A DNA stretch of 64,000 nt, taken from the NCBI GenBank assembly GCA_938008435.1, contig CALLKK010000006.1:186001-250000 (forward strand). Direction: 5' to 3'. The stretch comes from an uncultured Steroidobacter sp. (lineage in GTDB: Bacteria; Pseudomonadota; Gammaproteobacteria; Steroidobacterales; Steroidobacteraceae). The notes under the pieces are model-generated. The model saw nothing but the letters and a program-made list of their open reading frames with translations. It made no database searches and was not told where the DNA came from. This document shows, piece after piece, positions 34,823-43,225 of the stretch. Positions within the stretch are counted from its first letter, which is position 1, and each line of letters opens with the position of its first letter. A program made the position numbers and the translations under genes.

Positions 34823-35863
34823 TCACTTGCACGATTCGCGCCACAGACCGAGCTGCTCCTGAATCACGCGATCGGAGAAGCTGAACAGTACGGCCTCCCC
34901 ATCGGTCTCATGGCGGCGCACGCTCCAGCTCGGCACTACGAAGATATCGCGCGGACCCCACTCGAACGTGCGATCGCCGACGATCGTACGGCCGCGACCT
35001 TCGACGCCCACGAACACCGTCGCATCGGTGCTGCGATACGGACGCCCGCGGAAACCTTTCGGCAACAGCTGCATGAACGTCGAAATCGTCGGCATCGCGT
35101 GACCGCCGGTGACGGGGTTGATGTACCGCATCTTGTAGCCGTGCGACGGATGCGCATCCTCACGCCGACTCAACTTGTAGAGTGCCTCGCGCGTCCGCTC
35201 GTACGGATACGCGAATACCGGTGAGGTCAACGAACGAACCTGGTAGTCGACCGGCAGCATGTTCGCGCCATAACGCGCCAACGCATCGCCCTCGGGCCGC
35301 GAGATCGGCTGTTGATCCGCTTCGAGCTCTTCCGCAAAGCCTGCATCGAGCATCTGCACGATCGGAATATCCAGACCGTCGAGCCACACGACCGGCTCGC
35401 TGCTCTCGCCGCCGTGATCGTGCCAAGTCCATGACGGAGTCAGCACGAGATCGCCCGGCGACATGTAGTGCCGCTCGCCGTCGACCGCAGTGAACGCGCC
35501 CTTGCCTTCGAGCACGAAACGCAGCGCGCTCTGCGTGTGCCGATGGGCCGGCGCCACTTCACCGGGCTTGAGCAATTGCAAGCCCGCATACAGCGTGTTG
35601 GTCACGCGCGATTGGCCTGGGTAAGCGGGGTTCTCGAGAATGAGCACGCGGCGCGTGGCTTCTTTCGCGCTGATGATCTCGCCCGACTCCATGAGCGCCG
35701 GGCGCAGCTCGTCGTACTTCCAGAACGCCGGCACGCAGGTCGGCTGCGGCTGCTTCGGCACGAGCACGCTCAGCACTTCCCACAGCGGCGAGAGATGCTG
35801 CTTCGAGATGCGCTCGTAGTAGGCCTGCCGCTGTGCGCGAATCGATTCTGCTGCCTGACTCAT
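34823..35863 (-). CDS. gentisate 1,2-dioxygenase
   Basis: This Fe(II) bicupin dioxygenase cleaves gentisate (2,5-dihydroxybenzoate) between C1 and C2 to maleylpyruvate. It has 346 residues. The first cupin holds the Fe ligands in APAHRHTQSALRFVLEGKGAFTAVDGE (HRHxxxxxR-E) and the His in LTPSWTWHDHGGE. The second cupin is degenerate (VEGRGRTIVGDRTFEWGPRDIFVVPSWSVRRHE). The N-terminal LSPLWEVL is family-typical. It sits between the flavin monooxygenase and fumarylpyruvate hydrolase genes. 1-Hydroxy-2-naphthoate or salicylate dioxygenases are related alternatives, but the full gentisate set supports this call. Confidence 0.92.
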   Translation of the reverse strand: MSQAAESIRAQRQAYYERISKQHLSPLWEVLSVLVPKQPQPTCVPAFWKYDELRPALMESGEIISAKEATRRVLILENPAYPGQSRVTNTLYAGLQLLKPGEVAPAHRHTQSALRFVLEGKGAFTAVDGERHYMSPGDLVLTPSWTWHDHGGESSEPVVWLDGLDIPIVQMLDAGFAEELEADQQPISRPEGDALARYGANMLPVDYQVRSLTSPVFAYPYERTREALYKLSRREDAHPSHGYKMRYINPVTGGHAMPTISTFMQLLPKGFRGRPYRSTDATVFVGVEGRGRTIVGDRTFEWGPRDIFVVPSWSVRRHETDGEAVLFSFSDRVIQEQLGLWRESCK

Positions 35864-35875
35864 GGTCCCCCCGGA

Positions 35876-37099
35876 TCAGTAAATGGCATCCGTTCCTTTC
35901 GCCGCTGCGCGCGGGCCGAACGGAGCCGAATCGAGATACATGCCTGCCTTGATGCCGCTGCGCGCGAGCTTGACGGACCAGGCGCGGCGCAGACGCGTGC
36001 GCCAGTCGCGCGCGCGCATGTGCTCGAGCGCAAGGTTCGAGGCGTTGCGGTTGTAAAGCGCCGCTTCGCGACGTTCGTTCGCCGCGTTCTCGATCGCACG
36101 ACGAGCTTCCTCGGGACCGACGCCGCTCAGCGCATGCTTGATGGCCTTGGCGGCTGCGACTGCATCCGGCACGCCGGAGTTCAAACCGCGCGCACCGAAA
36201 GGCGCGAACAAATGCGCCGCTTCGCCGGCAAGGAGCACGCGCCGATTCGCATCGGTGAACGAATTGGCGACGACCTGCAGGAAGTTATACGTCGAGATCC
36301 ACGTGACGCGATCGGCGTACTTCGGCGGCAGCACGCGCGAGATCCAGCGCCTGACGCCTTCGGGGCTGTTGAATCGGTTCGGATCGTCGCCGAGACGCAA
36401 TTGAATGTCGGCACGAATGCCGTTGCGGAACGGCACGATCAGAACGTTACGCTTCTCGACCGCCGGATGCTCATAGAAGTACAGACGCTCGGGACGCAGC
36501 GGCGCCTGCGGATCCTCGGCCACGTCGACGATGACGAAGGCATCCTCGATGCGCGGCCCTTCGAGCTCGATGCCGACGCTCTTACGAATGGTGGAACGCG
36601 CGCCATCGCACGCGATCACATACGGCGCACGCCACTCGCGTCCTTCGGTCGTCACCAGCGTGACGCCGTCCGCGTCGGTCGTGGCGCTCTTGATCTCCTG
36701 GTTCCACGCGAACTTGACGCCCGCCTCTTTGCAGTGACGCAGCAGAATGCGTTCGACGTCCGTCTGACCGAGATTCGTCGAATGCGGCAGCACATCCGGA
36801 CGCGGCGGCGGGTACGTGCGCTCGTAAACCTGATGCTCGCCCCAGAAAGTGCGCTTCGTCGACCAGACGAGGCCTTCGCGCGCGATGTCCCAGCCGAGAC
36901 CGGGACGCATGTTCTCCCAGAATTCCAAGGTCTGCCGGTGATAGAAAATCGCGCGACTGCCCGGACGCTGGCGATCTTCCGTACCCGCTTCGAGCACAGT
37001 GACCGGCAAACCTTCCGCGCGCAGCGCAAGCGCGGCGGTCAAACCGACCGGCCCCGCACCGACGACGAGCACATCCCGCTGAACGTTAGAATCAGACAT
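35876..37099 (-). CDS. FAD-dependent aromatic monooxygenase (candidate 3-hydroxybenzoate 6-hydroxylase-like)
   Basis: This class A flavin hydroxylase has 407 residues. The FAD Rossmann motif is VVGAGPVGLTAALALRAEG, the DG motif CDGARSTIRKSVGIE (residues about 163-177) and the second FAD motif GEAAHLFAPFGARGLNSGVPDAVAAA. I chose ATG 37099, which has GAGGTG 8 bases upstream, over TTG 37105. It directly precedes gentisate dioxygenase by 12 bases, so it most likely makes gentisate from 3-hydroxybenzoate or a related phenol. The overall pattern also resembles 3-(3-hydroxyphenyl)propionate hydroxylases, so the substrate is inferred. Confidence 0.85.
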   Translation of the reverse strand: MSDSNVQRDVLVVGAGPVGLTAALALRAEGLPVTVLEAGTEDRQRPGSRAIFYHRQTLEFWENMRPGLGWDIAREGLVWSTKRTFWGEHQVYERTYPPPRPDVLPHSTNLGQTDVERILLRHCKEAGVKFAWNQEIKSATTDADGVTLVTTEGREWRAPYVIACDGARSTIRKSVGIELEGPRIEDAFVIVDVAEDPQAPLRPERLYFYEHPAVEKRNVLIVPFRNGIRADIQLRLGDDPNRFNSPEGVRRWISRVLPPKYADRVTWISTYNFLQVVANSFTDANRRVLLAGEAAHLFAPFGARGLNSGVPDAVAAAKAIKHALSGVGPEEARRAIENAANERREAALYNRNASNLALEHMRARDWRTRLRRAWSVKLARSGIKAGMYLDSAPFGPRAAAKGTDAIY

Positions 37100-37111
37100 T
37101 GACAAACACCT

Positions 37112-38332
37112 CTAATCTGCCGACCGGTCGTCGACTTCGATCACGACCGCCATCGCCGAATCGCCTGCGGCACACCCTTGGAATAGTCCCAGCCCGCCAC
37201 CGAGCAGCTTCAGCTCCTCGATGAGCTCGATAATCGCGCGCATTCCAGTTGCCGCGTGTGGATGCCCCCAGATGAGAGAGCAACCGTAGTTGTTCATGCG
37301 TTTCAGATCGAAGCCCGTCTCGCGCGCGAACACGATGTCGTTCACGGCAAACGGGTTGTGCGACTTGACCGCCTTGATGTCCTTGATCGACAGCCCCGCG
37401 TTCTCGAGCGCACGCCGCGTCGCCGGCACCGGCGCCTCCGGCATGTGCGCGAGATCGACGCGCGCCTGTCCGAACGCACGGATCCGAATCCGAATCGACG
37501 GATCGGCACTCAGCTCGCGCGCCTTCTCCGGTGTTGCGACCACAATGCCGCAATTGCCGTCGGCCGGATGCGTCTGACCGCCGAAGGTCACCGTCCCATC
37601 GGGCTGCACGGGCTTGAGCTTCGCCAACCCCTCCGCCGTGGTCGGGAACACGCCCTCATCGCCCGCGAGCGTCGTCGCAACGCCTTTGAAGTTCGGCTTC
37701 GGCACCTCGAAGGGCAGCGTCATGTAGCGCTTCTGGAACGCATTACCATCCTTGAGCGCTTCCTGGTATTGCGCATAACGCATCAACACCACTTCGTGCT
37801 GCTCTGCGGTCGTGATGCCGTGCTTCTTCGCGACGTTCTCGGCCGTCTGCAGCATGGGATGATCCCCGACCGGGTCGTGCATGAAGTTGTGGACGACCTG
37901 ATCCTCGGCTTGGCCGGTGCCGCCGAAGCCCGCCGGCGCGGGGTAATAAATATGAGCGCCGTTCGACGTACGGTCCGCTCCGAGCAACAGCGCGGTCGTC
38001 GCCATGCCGAGCTGAACCTCGGCCGCGCCGGTCAGCAGCACGCGCGGACCCGTCGAGCACACCTGCGAGAGCTGCGGCCCGATGACGTTCTTGGCCCCGA
38101 TCTCGTACAGCGGCCACGACGCGCCGAAGAAGGATTGGAACTGCACCTGCGTGATCCCGAGCACGCCGAAATCGAACCTCTCCGGCGCGATGTTGCGCTT
38201 GGCGAGCTCGAGCTTCGCCACATGAGCCGCGAAACGCACGCTGTGCAGGTGCTGCAGCGCCCCCTGCCACTTGGCGAACGGCGTCGACCAATACGCGCCG
38301 TACGGAATCTCCACCCGATCAAAATGATTCAT
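37112..38332 (-). CDS. thiolase-family protein (SCP-x/acetyl-CoA acetyltransferase-like)
   Basis: This 406-residue thiolase cleaves 3-ketoacyl-CoA. The nucleophilic Cys is in PQLSQVCSTGPRVL (residue about 92), the second catalytic region in KSHNPFAVND (His), the third in GCSLIWGHPHAATGMRAIIE and the C-terminal motif in GCAAGDSAMAVVIE. The GHPHAATG reading departs from the usual GHPxGATG. It is the first gene of the operon, 12 bases ahead of the monooxygenase gene, and is divergent from the TetR gene. It is a natural partner of the FadB/J-type enzyme in shortening an aryl-alkenoyl-CoA side chain. Confidence 0.88.
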   Translation of the reverse strand: MNHFDRVEIPYGAYWSTPFAKWQGALQHLHSVRFAAHVAKLELAKRNIAPERFDFGVLGITQVQFQSFFGASWPLYEIGAKNVIGPQLSQVCSTGPRVLLTGAAEVQLGMATTALLLGADRTSNGAHIYYPAPAGFGGTGQAEDQVVHNFMHDPVGDHPMLQTAENVAKKHGITTAEQHEVVLMRYAQYQEALKDGNAFQKRYMTLPFEVPKPNFKGVATTLAGDEGVFPTTAEGLAKLKPVQPDGTVTFGGQTHPADGNCGIVVATPEKARELSADPSIRIRIRAFGQARVDLAHMPEAPVPATRRALENAGLSIKDIKAVKSHNPFAVNDIVFARETGFDLKRMNNYGCSLIWGHPHAATGMRAIIELIEELKLLGGGLGLFQGCAAGDSAMAVVIEVDDRSAD

Positions 38333-38421
38333 AAGCTGTATTCGTCTGCTGAATGTGTTTGGACGGTATCGTGCGCCCGTTGCGGTCGCTTCGAAGTGCG
38401 GCTGCCCGCAGTCTCCGAGTG

Positions 38422-38468
38422 TTTAGTGACTATTTAGTCATTCTTGTACTGTTTAGTCAATATTGTAC
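38422..38468. promoter_or_regulatory. AT-rich operator array between thiolase operon and TetR gene
   Basis: A perfect palindrome (TGACTA-TT-TAGTCA, 38427-38440) overlaps two direct repeats of about 17 bases (TTTAGTCATTCTTGTAC at 38433 and TTTAGTCAATATTGTAC at 38452) spaced 19 bases apart. A third TTTAGT lies at 38422. The AT-rich block is unlike the surrounding GC-rich DNA and sits in the divergent promoter region, so it is a strong candidate binding site for the TetR protein. Confidence 0.7.
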
Positions 38469-38501
38469 GATATGGTCATCTACGCTCAGTGGAGACCGAC
38501 A

Positions 38502-39170
38502 GTGGCCCGACCGAAGACCGCGGTGCGTAAGACAGAACGACCCACAATGGATCGGCGGCGCGCGCGTACGCGCGAAGCGCTGCTCAGCGCTGGACGCGCG
38601 CTCTTTGCTACGCGCGATATCGAAGGCGTGAGCGTCGATGAGATCGTCGCTGCGGCCGCCGTCGCGAAGGGCAGCTTCTACAACCACTTCGCCGACAAGG
38701 ACGTGTTCGCTCGCGAGATCGGCGCGGCCGTGCGACGTCAGGCCGAACAAGCCGTCGATGCCGCGAACGCGCATATCGACGATCCGGCGGAGAAGTTTGC
38801 GCGCGCGCTCTGCGTCTTCGTGCGCTTTGCGATCGAGCATCCCGAGAGCGCGCGCGTGCTGTGGAAGCTGAACTCAGGCGCGACGATGGCCGACGCTCCG
38901 GTCAATCGCGGCATTCGCGAGATCGTCGAGCGCGGCATTCGCATGCAGCGCTTCAAGCACATCGACGTCGAGAGCGGATTGCTCATCGTCATGGGCCTGG
39001 TCGTGATCGCGCTGCGGCACGTGCTCGAAGAGCGGCTCACCACTCCGCCGAGCGCCGTGGCGACGCGCATGGCGGCCGGCATGCTGCGCGCGCTCGGCGT
39101 CTCGCCGGCGCAAGCGGAGAAGATTGCCAGATCAGCGGTCGAAGACTTGCTCGCGCCGCAAACGAAATAA
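38502..39170 (+). CDS. TetR-family transcriptional regulator
   Basis: This encodes 222 residues from GTG 38502, with GGAG about 8 bases upstream; an earlier ATG at 38475 is less likely. The N-terminal helix-turn-helix (TREALLSAGRALFATRDIEGVSVDEIVAAAAVAKGSFYNHFADKDVFAREI) is unmistakable. The C-terminal half is helical and ligand-binding without a recognisable subfamily. It is divergent from the thiolase-gentisate operon and upstream of the beta-oxidation gene, so it probably controls both with an acyl-CoA or aromatic ligand, an inference from position. Confidence 0.88.
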   Translation: MARPKTAVRKTERPTMDRRRARTREALLSAGRALFATRDIEGVSVDEIVAAAAVAKGSFYNHFADKDVFAREIGAAVRRQAEQAVDAANAHIDDPAEKFARALCVFVRFAIEHPESARVLWKLNSGATMADAPVNRGIREIVERGIRMQRFKHIDVESGLLIVMGLVVIALRHVLEERLTTPPSAVATRMAAGMLRALGVSPAQAEKIARSAVEDLLAPQTK

Positions 39171-39239
39171 CGAGAGAACGCCGCCCGCTCGAACGCAGCG
39201 GTGCGACAACCGTCATCTTAGATATCTAGGAGTTTTGTC

Positions 39240-41360
39240 TTGGAACAACAGAAAACCGTCACCGCGCAACGCGACGGTGAGATCGCCCTGCTGATCGCCA
39301 ACAATCCGCCCGTCAACACCATCAATGCCGCCGTGCGCGCGGACCTCGGCCGAGCGATCGATGAGATCGGCTCGTGGCAGGACGTCAAAGCAGTTGTGTT
39401 CTTGTGCGAAGGCAACACATTCTTCTCGGGCGCCGACATCGGCGAGTTCGCCGGCCCGCCGCGCGAGGAAGAGTACCGTAGACTGTTCAACGCGCTCGAG
39501 AATCTGCCGATTCCAGTCGTCGCGGCCATGCACGGCACGGTACTCGGCGGCGGTCTCGAGATCGCGTTGGCGTGTCATTATCGAGTCGCCGCGCCGCGCA
39601 CGCGCTTCGGTCTTCCCGAAGTCACATTGGGCATCATTCCGGGCGCCGGCGGCACGCAACGCATGCCGCGCCTGATCGGCGTCGAAAAGACGCTCGAGCT
39701 CATCATCTCCGCGCGACCGGTCGACACCGAGCAGGCCCGCACGCTCGGCTTCCTCGATGAAGTCATCGAAGGCGACCTGCGCGCAGGTGCGATTGCCTAT
39801 GCGCGCAAGCTCATCGCCGAAGGACGCGGCGTGCGCCGCACCGGCGAGCGTTCGGTCGATCCGGCCACTGCCACGCCGGAGATCATTGCCAAGCTCACCG
39901 AGCAGGCAAAGCGTCAGTATCCGAATCGCACGGCGGCGCTGACCGCGATCGAGGCCGTCACCGCGAGCACGCGCCTCTCGCTCGCCGACGGCCTTGCGCT
40001 CGAAACCGAGCTCGTCAACAAGTGCAAGCAAACGGACGAGTCGAAAGGCGCCGTGCACGCGTTCTTCGCCGAACGCGAAACGCGCAAGATTCCCGACCTG
40101 CCCGCTACCGCAGTCACGCGGCCGATCAAGTCCGCGGGCGTCATCGGCGCCGGCACGATGGGCGGCGGCATCGGGATCTGCTTCGCCAACGCCGGCATTC
40201 CCGTTACCGTGATCGATGCGTCGCAGGAAGGCCTCGACCGCGGCCTCGCGAACATCGAGAAGACGTATGGATCCATGGTCAAGCGCGGACGCCTGTCCGA
40301 GGAGGACAAGGTCAAGCGCATGAGCCTCATCAAGGGCTCGCTGTCTTACGACGATCTGCGCGATGCGGACGTGATCATCGAGGCCGTGTTCGAGAACATG
40401 GACCTCAAGAAGAGCATCTTCGCGAAGCTCGATGAGGTCGCCAAACCGGGCGCTGTGCTCGCCACCAACACCTCGACGCTCGACATCGACGAGATCGCTG
40501 CGGCCACCAAGCGCCCGCAGGACGTGATCGGCATGCATTTCTTCTCGCCGGCGAACGTGATGCCGCTGCTCGAAGTGGTGCGCACGAAGACGACCTCTGC
40601 GGACACGATCCGCACGGTGCTGGATCTGTCCAAGCCGCTGCGCAAGACGCCGGTTCTGGCGCGCGTGTGCTACGGCTTCATCGGCAATCGCATGATGGAA
40701 GGCTATGCACGCGAAGCCGAGCGAATGGTGCTCGAAGGCGCCACGCCGCGTCAGGTCGACAGCGCGCTCGAGCGTTGGGGCATGGCGATGGGCATTCTCG
40801 CCGTGTTCGATATGGCCGGCGTCGACGTCGGCGTCAATGTGCACACGGCGAACGCGCACCGCTATCCGCCGGATCCCACCTACTATCAGGCGGACTTCGC
40901 GCTGGTCGAAGCCGGGCGTCTCGGACAGAAGAACGGCAAGGGCTACTACCGCTACGAGCCGGGCGATCGCACGCGCTACGACGATCCGGAAGCGATCGAG
41001 ATCCTGCGCGCCCGTGCAGCGAAGCTCGGAGTCGAACAGCGTCAGCACACCGAGGAAGAGATCGTCGAGCGCTGCATCTATGCGCTCGTCAACGAAGGCA
41101 TTCGCATCCTCGAAGAAGGCATCGCCGTACGCGCTTCCGACATCGACGTGGTGTGGAACGCCGGCTACGGCTTCCCGCGCTTCCGCGGCGGCCCGCTCTT
41201 CTATGCCGATACGATCGGCCTGCCGAAGCTGCTCGAAGGCATCCTGAAGTATCAGCGCATCTTCGGGCCGATGCACTGGCAGCCCGCGCCGCTGCTCGAG
41301 AAGCTCGTGCGCGAGAACAAGACCATCGCTCAGTGGGAAGCAGAGAAACATGGCGGCTGA
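39240..41360 (+). CDS. bifunctional enoyl-CoA hydratase / 3-hydroxyacyl-CoA dehydrogenase (FadB/FadJ-like)
   Basis: This 706-residue enzyme hydrates an enoyl-CoA and oxidises the 3-hydroxyacyl-CoA with NAD. The hydratase half has the oxyanion loop FSGADIGEFAGPP and HGTVLGGGLEIALACHYRVA, with catalytic Glu in LPEVTLGIIPGAGGTQR. The dehydrogenase half starts with VIGAGTMGGGIGICFANAGIPVTVID (residues about 300-325) and has the GMHFFSPANVMPLLEVV His motif. Translation starts at TTG 39240 with AGGAG 7 bases before it. It overlaps the CoA ligase gene by 11 bases. Length and context fit side-chain beta-oxidation of aryl acids. Confidence 0.93.
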   Translation: MEQQKTVTAQRDGEIALLIANNPPVNTINAAVRADLGRAIDEIGSWQDVKAVVFLCEGNTFFSGADIGEFAGPPREEEYRRLFNALENLPIPVVAAMHGTVLGGGLEIALACHYRVAAPRTRFGLPEVTLGIIPGAGGTQRMPRLIGVEKTLELIISARPVDTEQARTLGFLDEVIEGDLRAGAIAYARKLIAEGRGVRRTGERSVDPATATPEIIAKLTEQAKRQYPNRTAALTAIEAVTASTRLSLADGLALETELVNKCKQTDESKGAVHAFFAERETRKIPDLPATAVTRPIKSAGVIGAGTMGGGIGICFANAGIPVTVIDASQEGLDRGLANIEKTYGSMVKRGRLSEEDKVKRMSLIKGSLSYDDLRDADVIIEAVFENMDLKKSIFAKLDEVAKPGAVLATNTSTLDIDEIAAATKRPQDVIGMHFFSPANVMPLLEVVRTKTTSADTIRTVLDLSKPLRKTPVLARVCYGFIGNRMMEGYAREAERMVLEGATPRQVDSALERWGMAMGILAVFDMAGVDVGVNVHTANAHRYPPDPTYYQADFALVEAGRLGQKNGKGYYRYEPGDRTRYDDPEAIEILRARAAKLGVEQRQHTEEEIVERCIYALVNEGIRILEEGIAVRASDIDVVWNAGYGFPRFRGGPLFYADTIGLPKLLEGILKYQRIFGPMHWQPAPLLEKLVRENKTIAQWEAEKHGG

Positions 41361-43185
41361 AACACTGAGCTGGGAGCCCGAATCGTTCGACACGGATGTC
41401 GAACGTCGCGCCGACGGCTCGATCATCCTGCGACCGCGTAAAGCGATCGACGACTATCCAGCGCGCGCGCTCGACATGCTCGAGCATTGGGCTCGCGAGG
41501 CGCCCGAGCGCACGTTCGTCGCACAACGCGACGCGACGAGCGCATGGGTCAAGCTCACCTACCGCGAAATGCTCGAGCGCGTCCAGCGCATCGCGCAGGG
41601 TTTGTTGAGCCGCCCGCTGAGCCCCGATCGACCGATTGCAATCCTCTCGGGCAACAGCATCGAGCATCTACTCGTCGCCTTCGCCGCCACCTGGATCGGC
41701 GTACCCTACAGCCCGATCTCGCCCGCTTACGCGCTCGCTGCCGGCGAGCTCAAGAAGCTCAAGTACGTCCTCGATCTGTTGACGCCCGGCATGGTCGTGG
41801 CGTTCGGCACGCCGGCGTTCGAGCGCGCATTGACGCAGCTCGTGGCGCCGGACGTCGAGATCGTCGGCGATGTCGCGAGCATCGCAGGACGCAAGGTGAC
41901 GCAGCTCACCGAGCTCGAAGCCGAGCCCACACCTGCACTCGCAAGCGCGCACGCCCAAACCGGACCCGACACGATCGTCAAGTTCCTGCTCACGTCCGGC
42001 TCGACGGGTGAGCCGAAGGCCGTCATCACCACGCACCGCATGCTCTGCAGCAATGCGCGCATGTTGTGCCAGGCTTTGCCGTTCGCGCGCACCGAGCCGC
42101 CGGTCATCGTCGACTGGCTGCCGTGGAATCACACGTTCGGCGGCAGCCACAACCTGAACTTCGTGCTGTTCAACGGCGGCACGCTGTATATCGACGACGG
42201 CAAGCCGACGCCGGCAGGTATCCGCGCCACGCTGCGCAATCTGCGCGAGATCTCGCCCACCGTGCAGTTCAACGTGCCGAAAGGGTTCGATGCGCTCGCG
42301 CATCACTTGCGCGAGGATGCAGAGCTGCGCCGTTCGTTCTTCCGCCGTCTGCGCGCGTGCTTGTTCGGCGGCGGCTCGTTGGCGCAACACACGATGGATG
42401 CGCTCGATGAGCTCGCGCTCGCCGAGCGCGGCACGCGCGTGCCGATGCTCTCGGGCCTCGGCGCCACGGAAACCGGTCCGTCGGTTACCTTCACGACGCC
42501 GGGCTGCGCACGCGCGGGCGTGATCGGACTGCCTGCCGCGGGCAATATCGTCAAGCTCGCGCCGCACGAGGACAAATTCGAGCTGCGCGTGAAGAGCCCC
42601 AGCGTCACGCCCGGCTACTGGCGCCGCCCCGAGCTCACCGCGGCAGCATTCGACGAGGAAGGTTTCTACAAGCTCGGCGATGCTGCGCGCTTGCTCGATG
42701 CAAACGACCCAAGCCGAGGACTCTGCTTCGACGGGCGCATTGCCGAGGATTTCAAGCTCTCGAGCGGCACGTGGGTGAGCGTCGGCCCGTTGCGCGCCAA
42801 GCTCATCGCAAGACTCTCGCCGCTCGTGCAGGACGTCTGCCTCGCGGGACTCGATCGCGATTACCTTGCCGTGCTGCTCTTGCCGGATCTGTCGGCCTGC
42901 GCAGCATGGCTCGGCGTCCCGTCGGTGACGTACGAAGAGCTCGGCGCGAATCAAACTCTCTTGCGCGAGCTGCGCGAGCGACTGCAAGCGCATGCGGCGC
43001 AGCATCCGGCGAGCTCTCTGTGCATTCGTCGCGCAATGCTGCTGCCGTCGGCGCCGTCGCTCGATCAAGGCGAAATCACCGACAAAGGCTCGATCAATCA
43101 AAAAACGATGCTGCGGCTGCGTGCGAGCGCGATCGACACGCTCTACCACAGCAATCCGCCTGACCACGTCATCGTCGTCGAGTGA
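41350..43185 (+). CDS. feruloyl-CoA synthase-like AMP-forming acid-CoA ligase
   Basis: This 611-residue adenylate-forming enzyme activates a carboxylic acid to its CoA ester with release of AMP. The P-loop is LLTSGSTGEPKAVITTHRM (residues about 215-233), the WLPWNHTFGGSHN segment and GGGSLAQHTMD are family-typical, and the hinge is RIAEDFKLSSGTWVSVGPLR, where feruloyl-CoA synthases carry the same FKLxxGxxV pattern. With the bifunctional beta-oxidation gene overlapping its start and an aromatic acid permease following, a hydroxycinnamate-type substrate is likely but not proven. Confidence 0.85.
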   Translation: MAAETLSWEPESFDTDVERRADGSIILRPRKAIDDYPARALDMLEHWAREAPERTFVAQRDATSAWVKLTYREMLERVQRIAQGLLSRPLSPDRPIAILSGNSIEHLLVAFAATWIGVPYSPISPAYALAAGELKKLKYVLDLLTPGMVVAFGTPAFERALTQLVAPDVEIVGDVASIAGRKVTQLTELEAEPTPALASAHAQTGPDTIVKFLLTSGSTGEPKAVITTHRMLCSNARMLCQALPFARTEPPVIVDWLPWNHTFGGSHNLNFVLFNGGTLYIDDGKPTPAGIRATLRNLREISPTVQFNVPKGFDALAHHLREDAELRRSFFRRLRACLFGGGSLAQHTMDALDELALAERGTRVPMLSGLGATETGPSVTFTTPGCARAGVIGLPAAGNIVKLAPHEDKFELRVKSPSVTPGYWRRPELTAAAFDEEGFYKLGDAARLLDANDPSRGLCFDGRIAEDFKLSSGTWVSVGPLRAKLIARLSPLVQDVCLAGLDRDYLAVLLLPDLSACAAWLGVPSVTYEELGANQTLLRELRERLQAHAAQHPASSLCIRRAMLLPSAPSLDQGEITDKGSINQKTMLRLRASAIDTLYHSNPPDHVIVVE

Positions 43186-43225
43186 GTGCGCGCTTGCGCA
43201 CTCACCGAATACTTACGAGGGGGAT

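Noticed and set aside
39213..41426. 737-codon - strand open frame opposite the FadB/J-type gene.
   Set aside because: Low-complexity shadow without domains. The + strand frame has full hydratase and dehydrogenase motifs.
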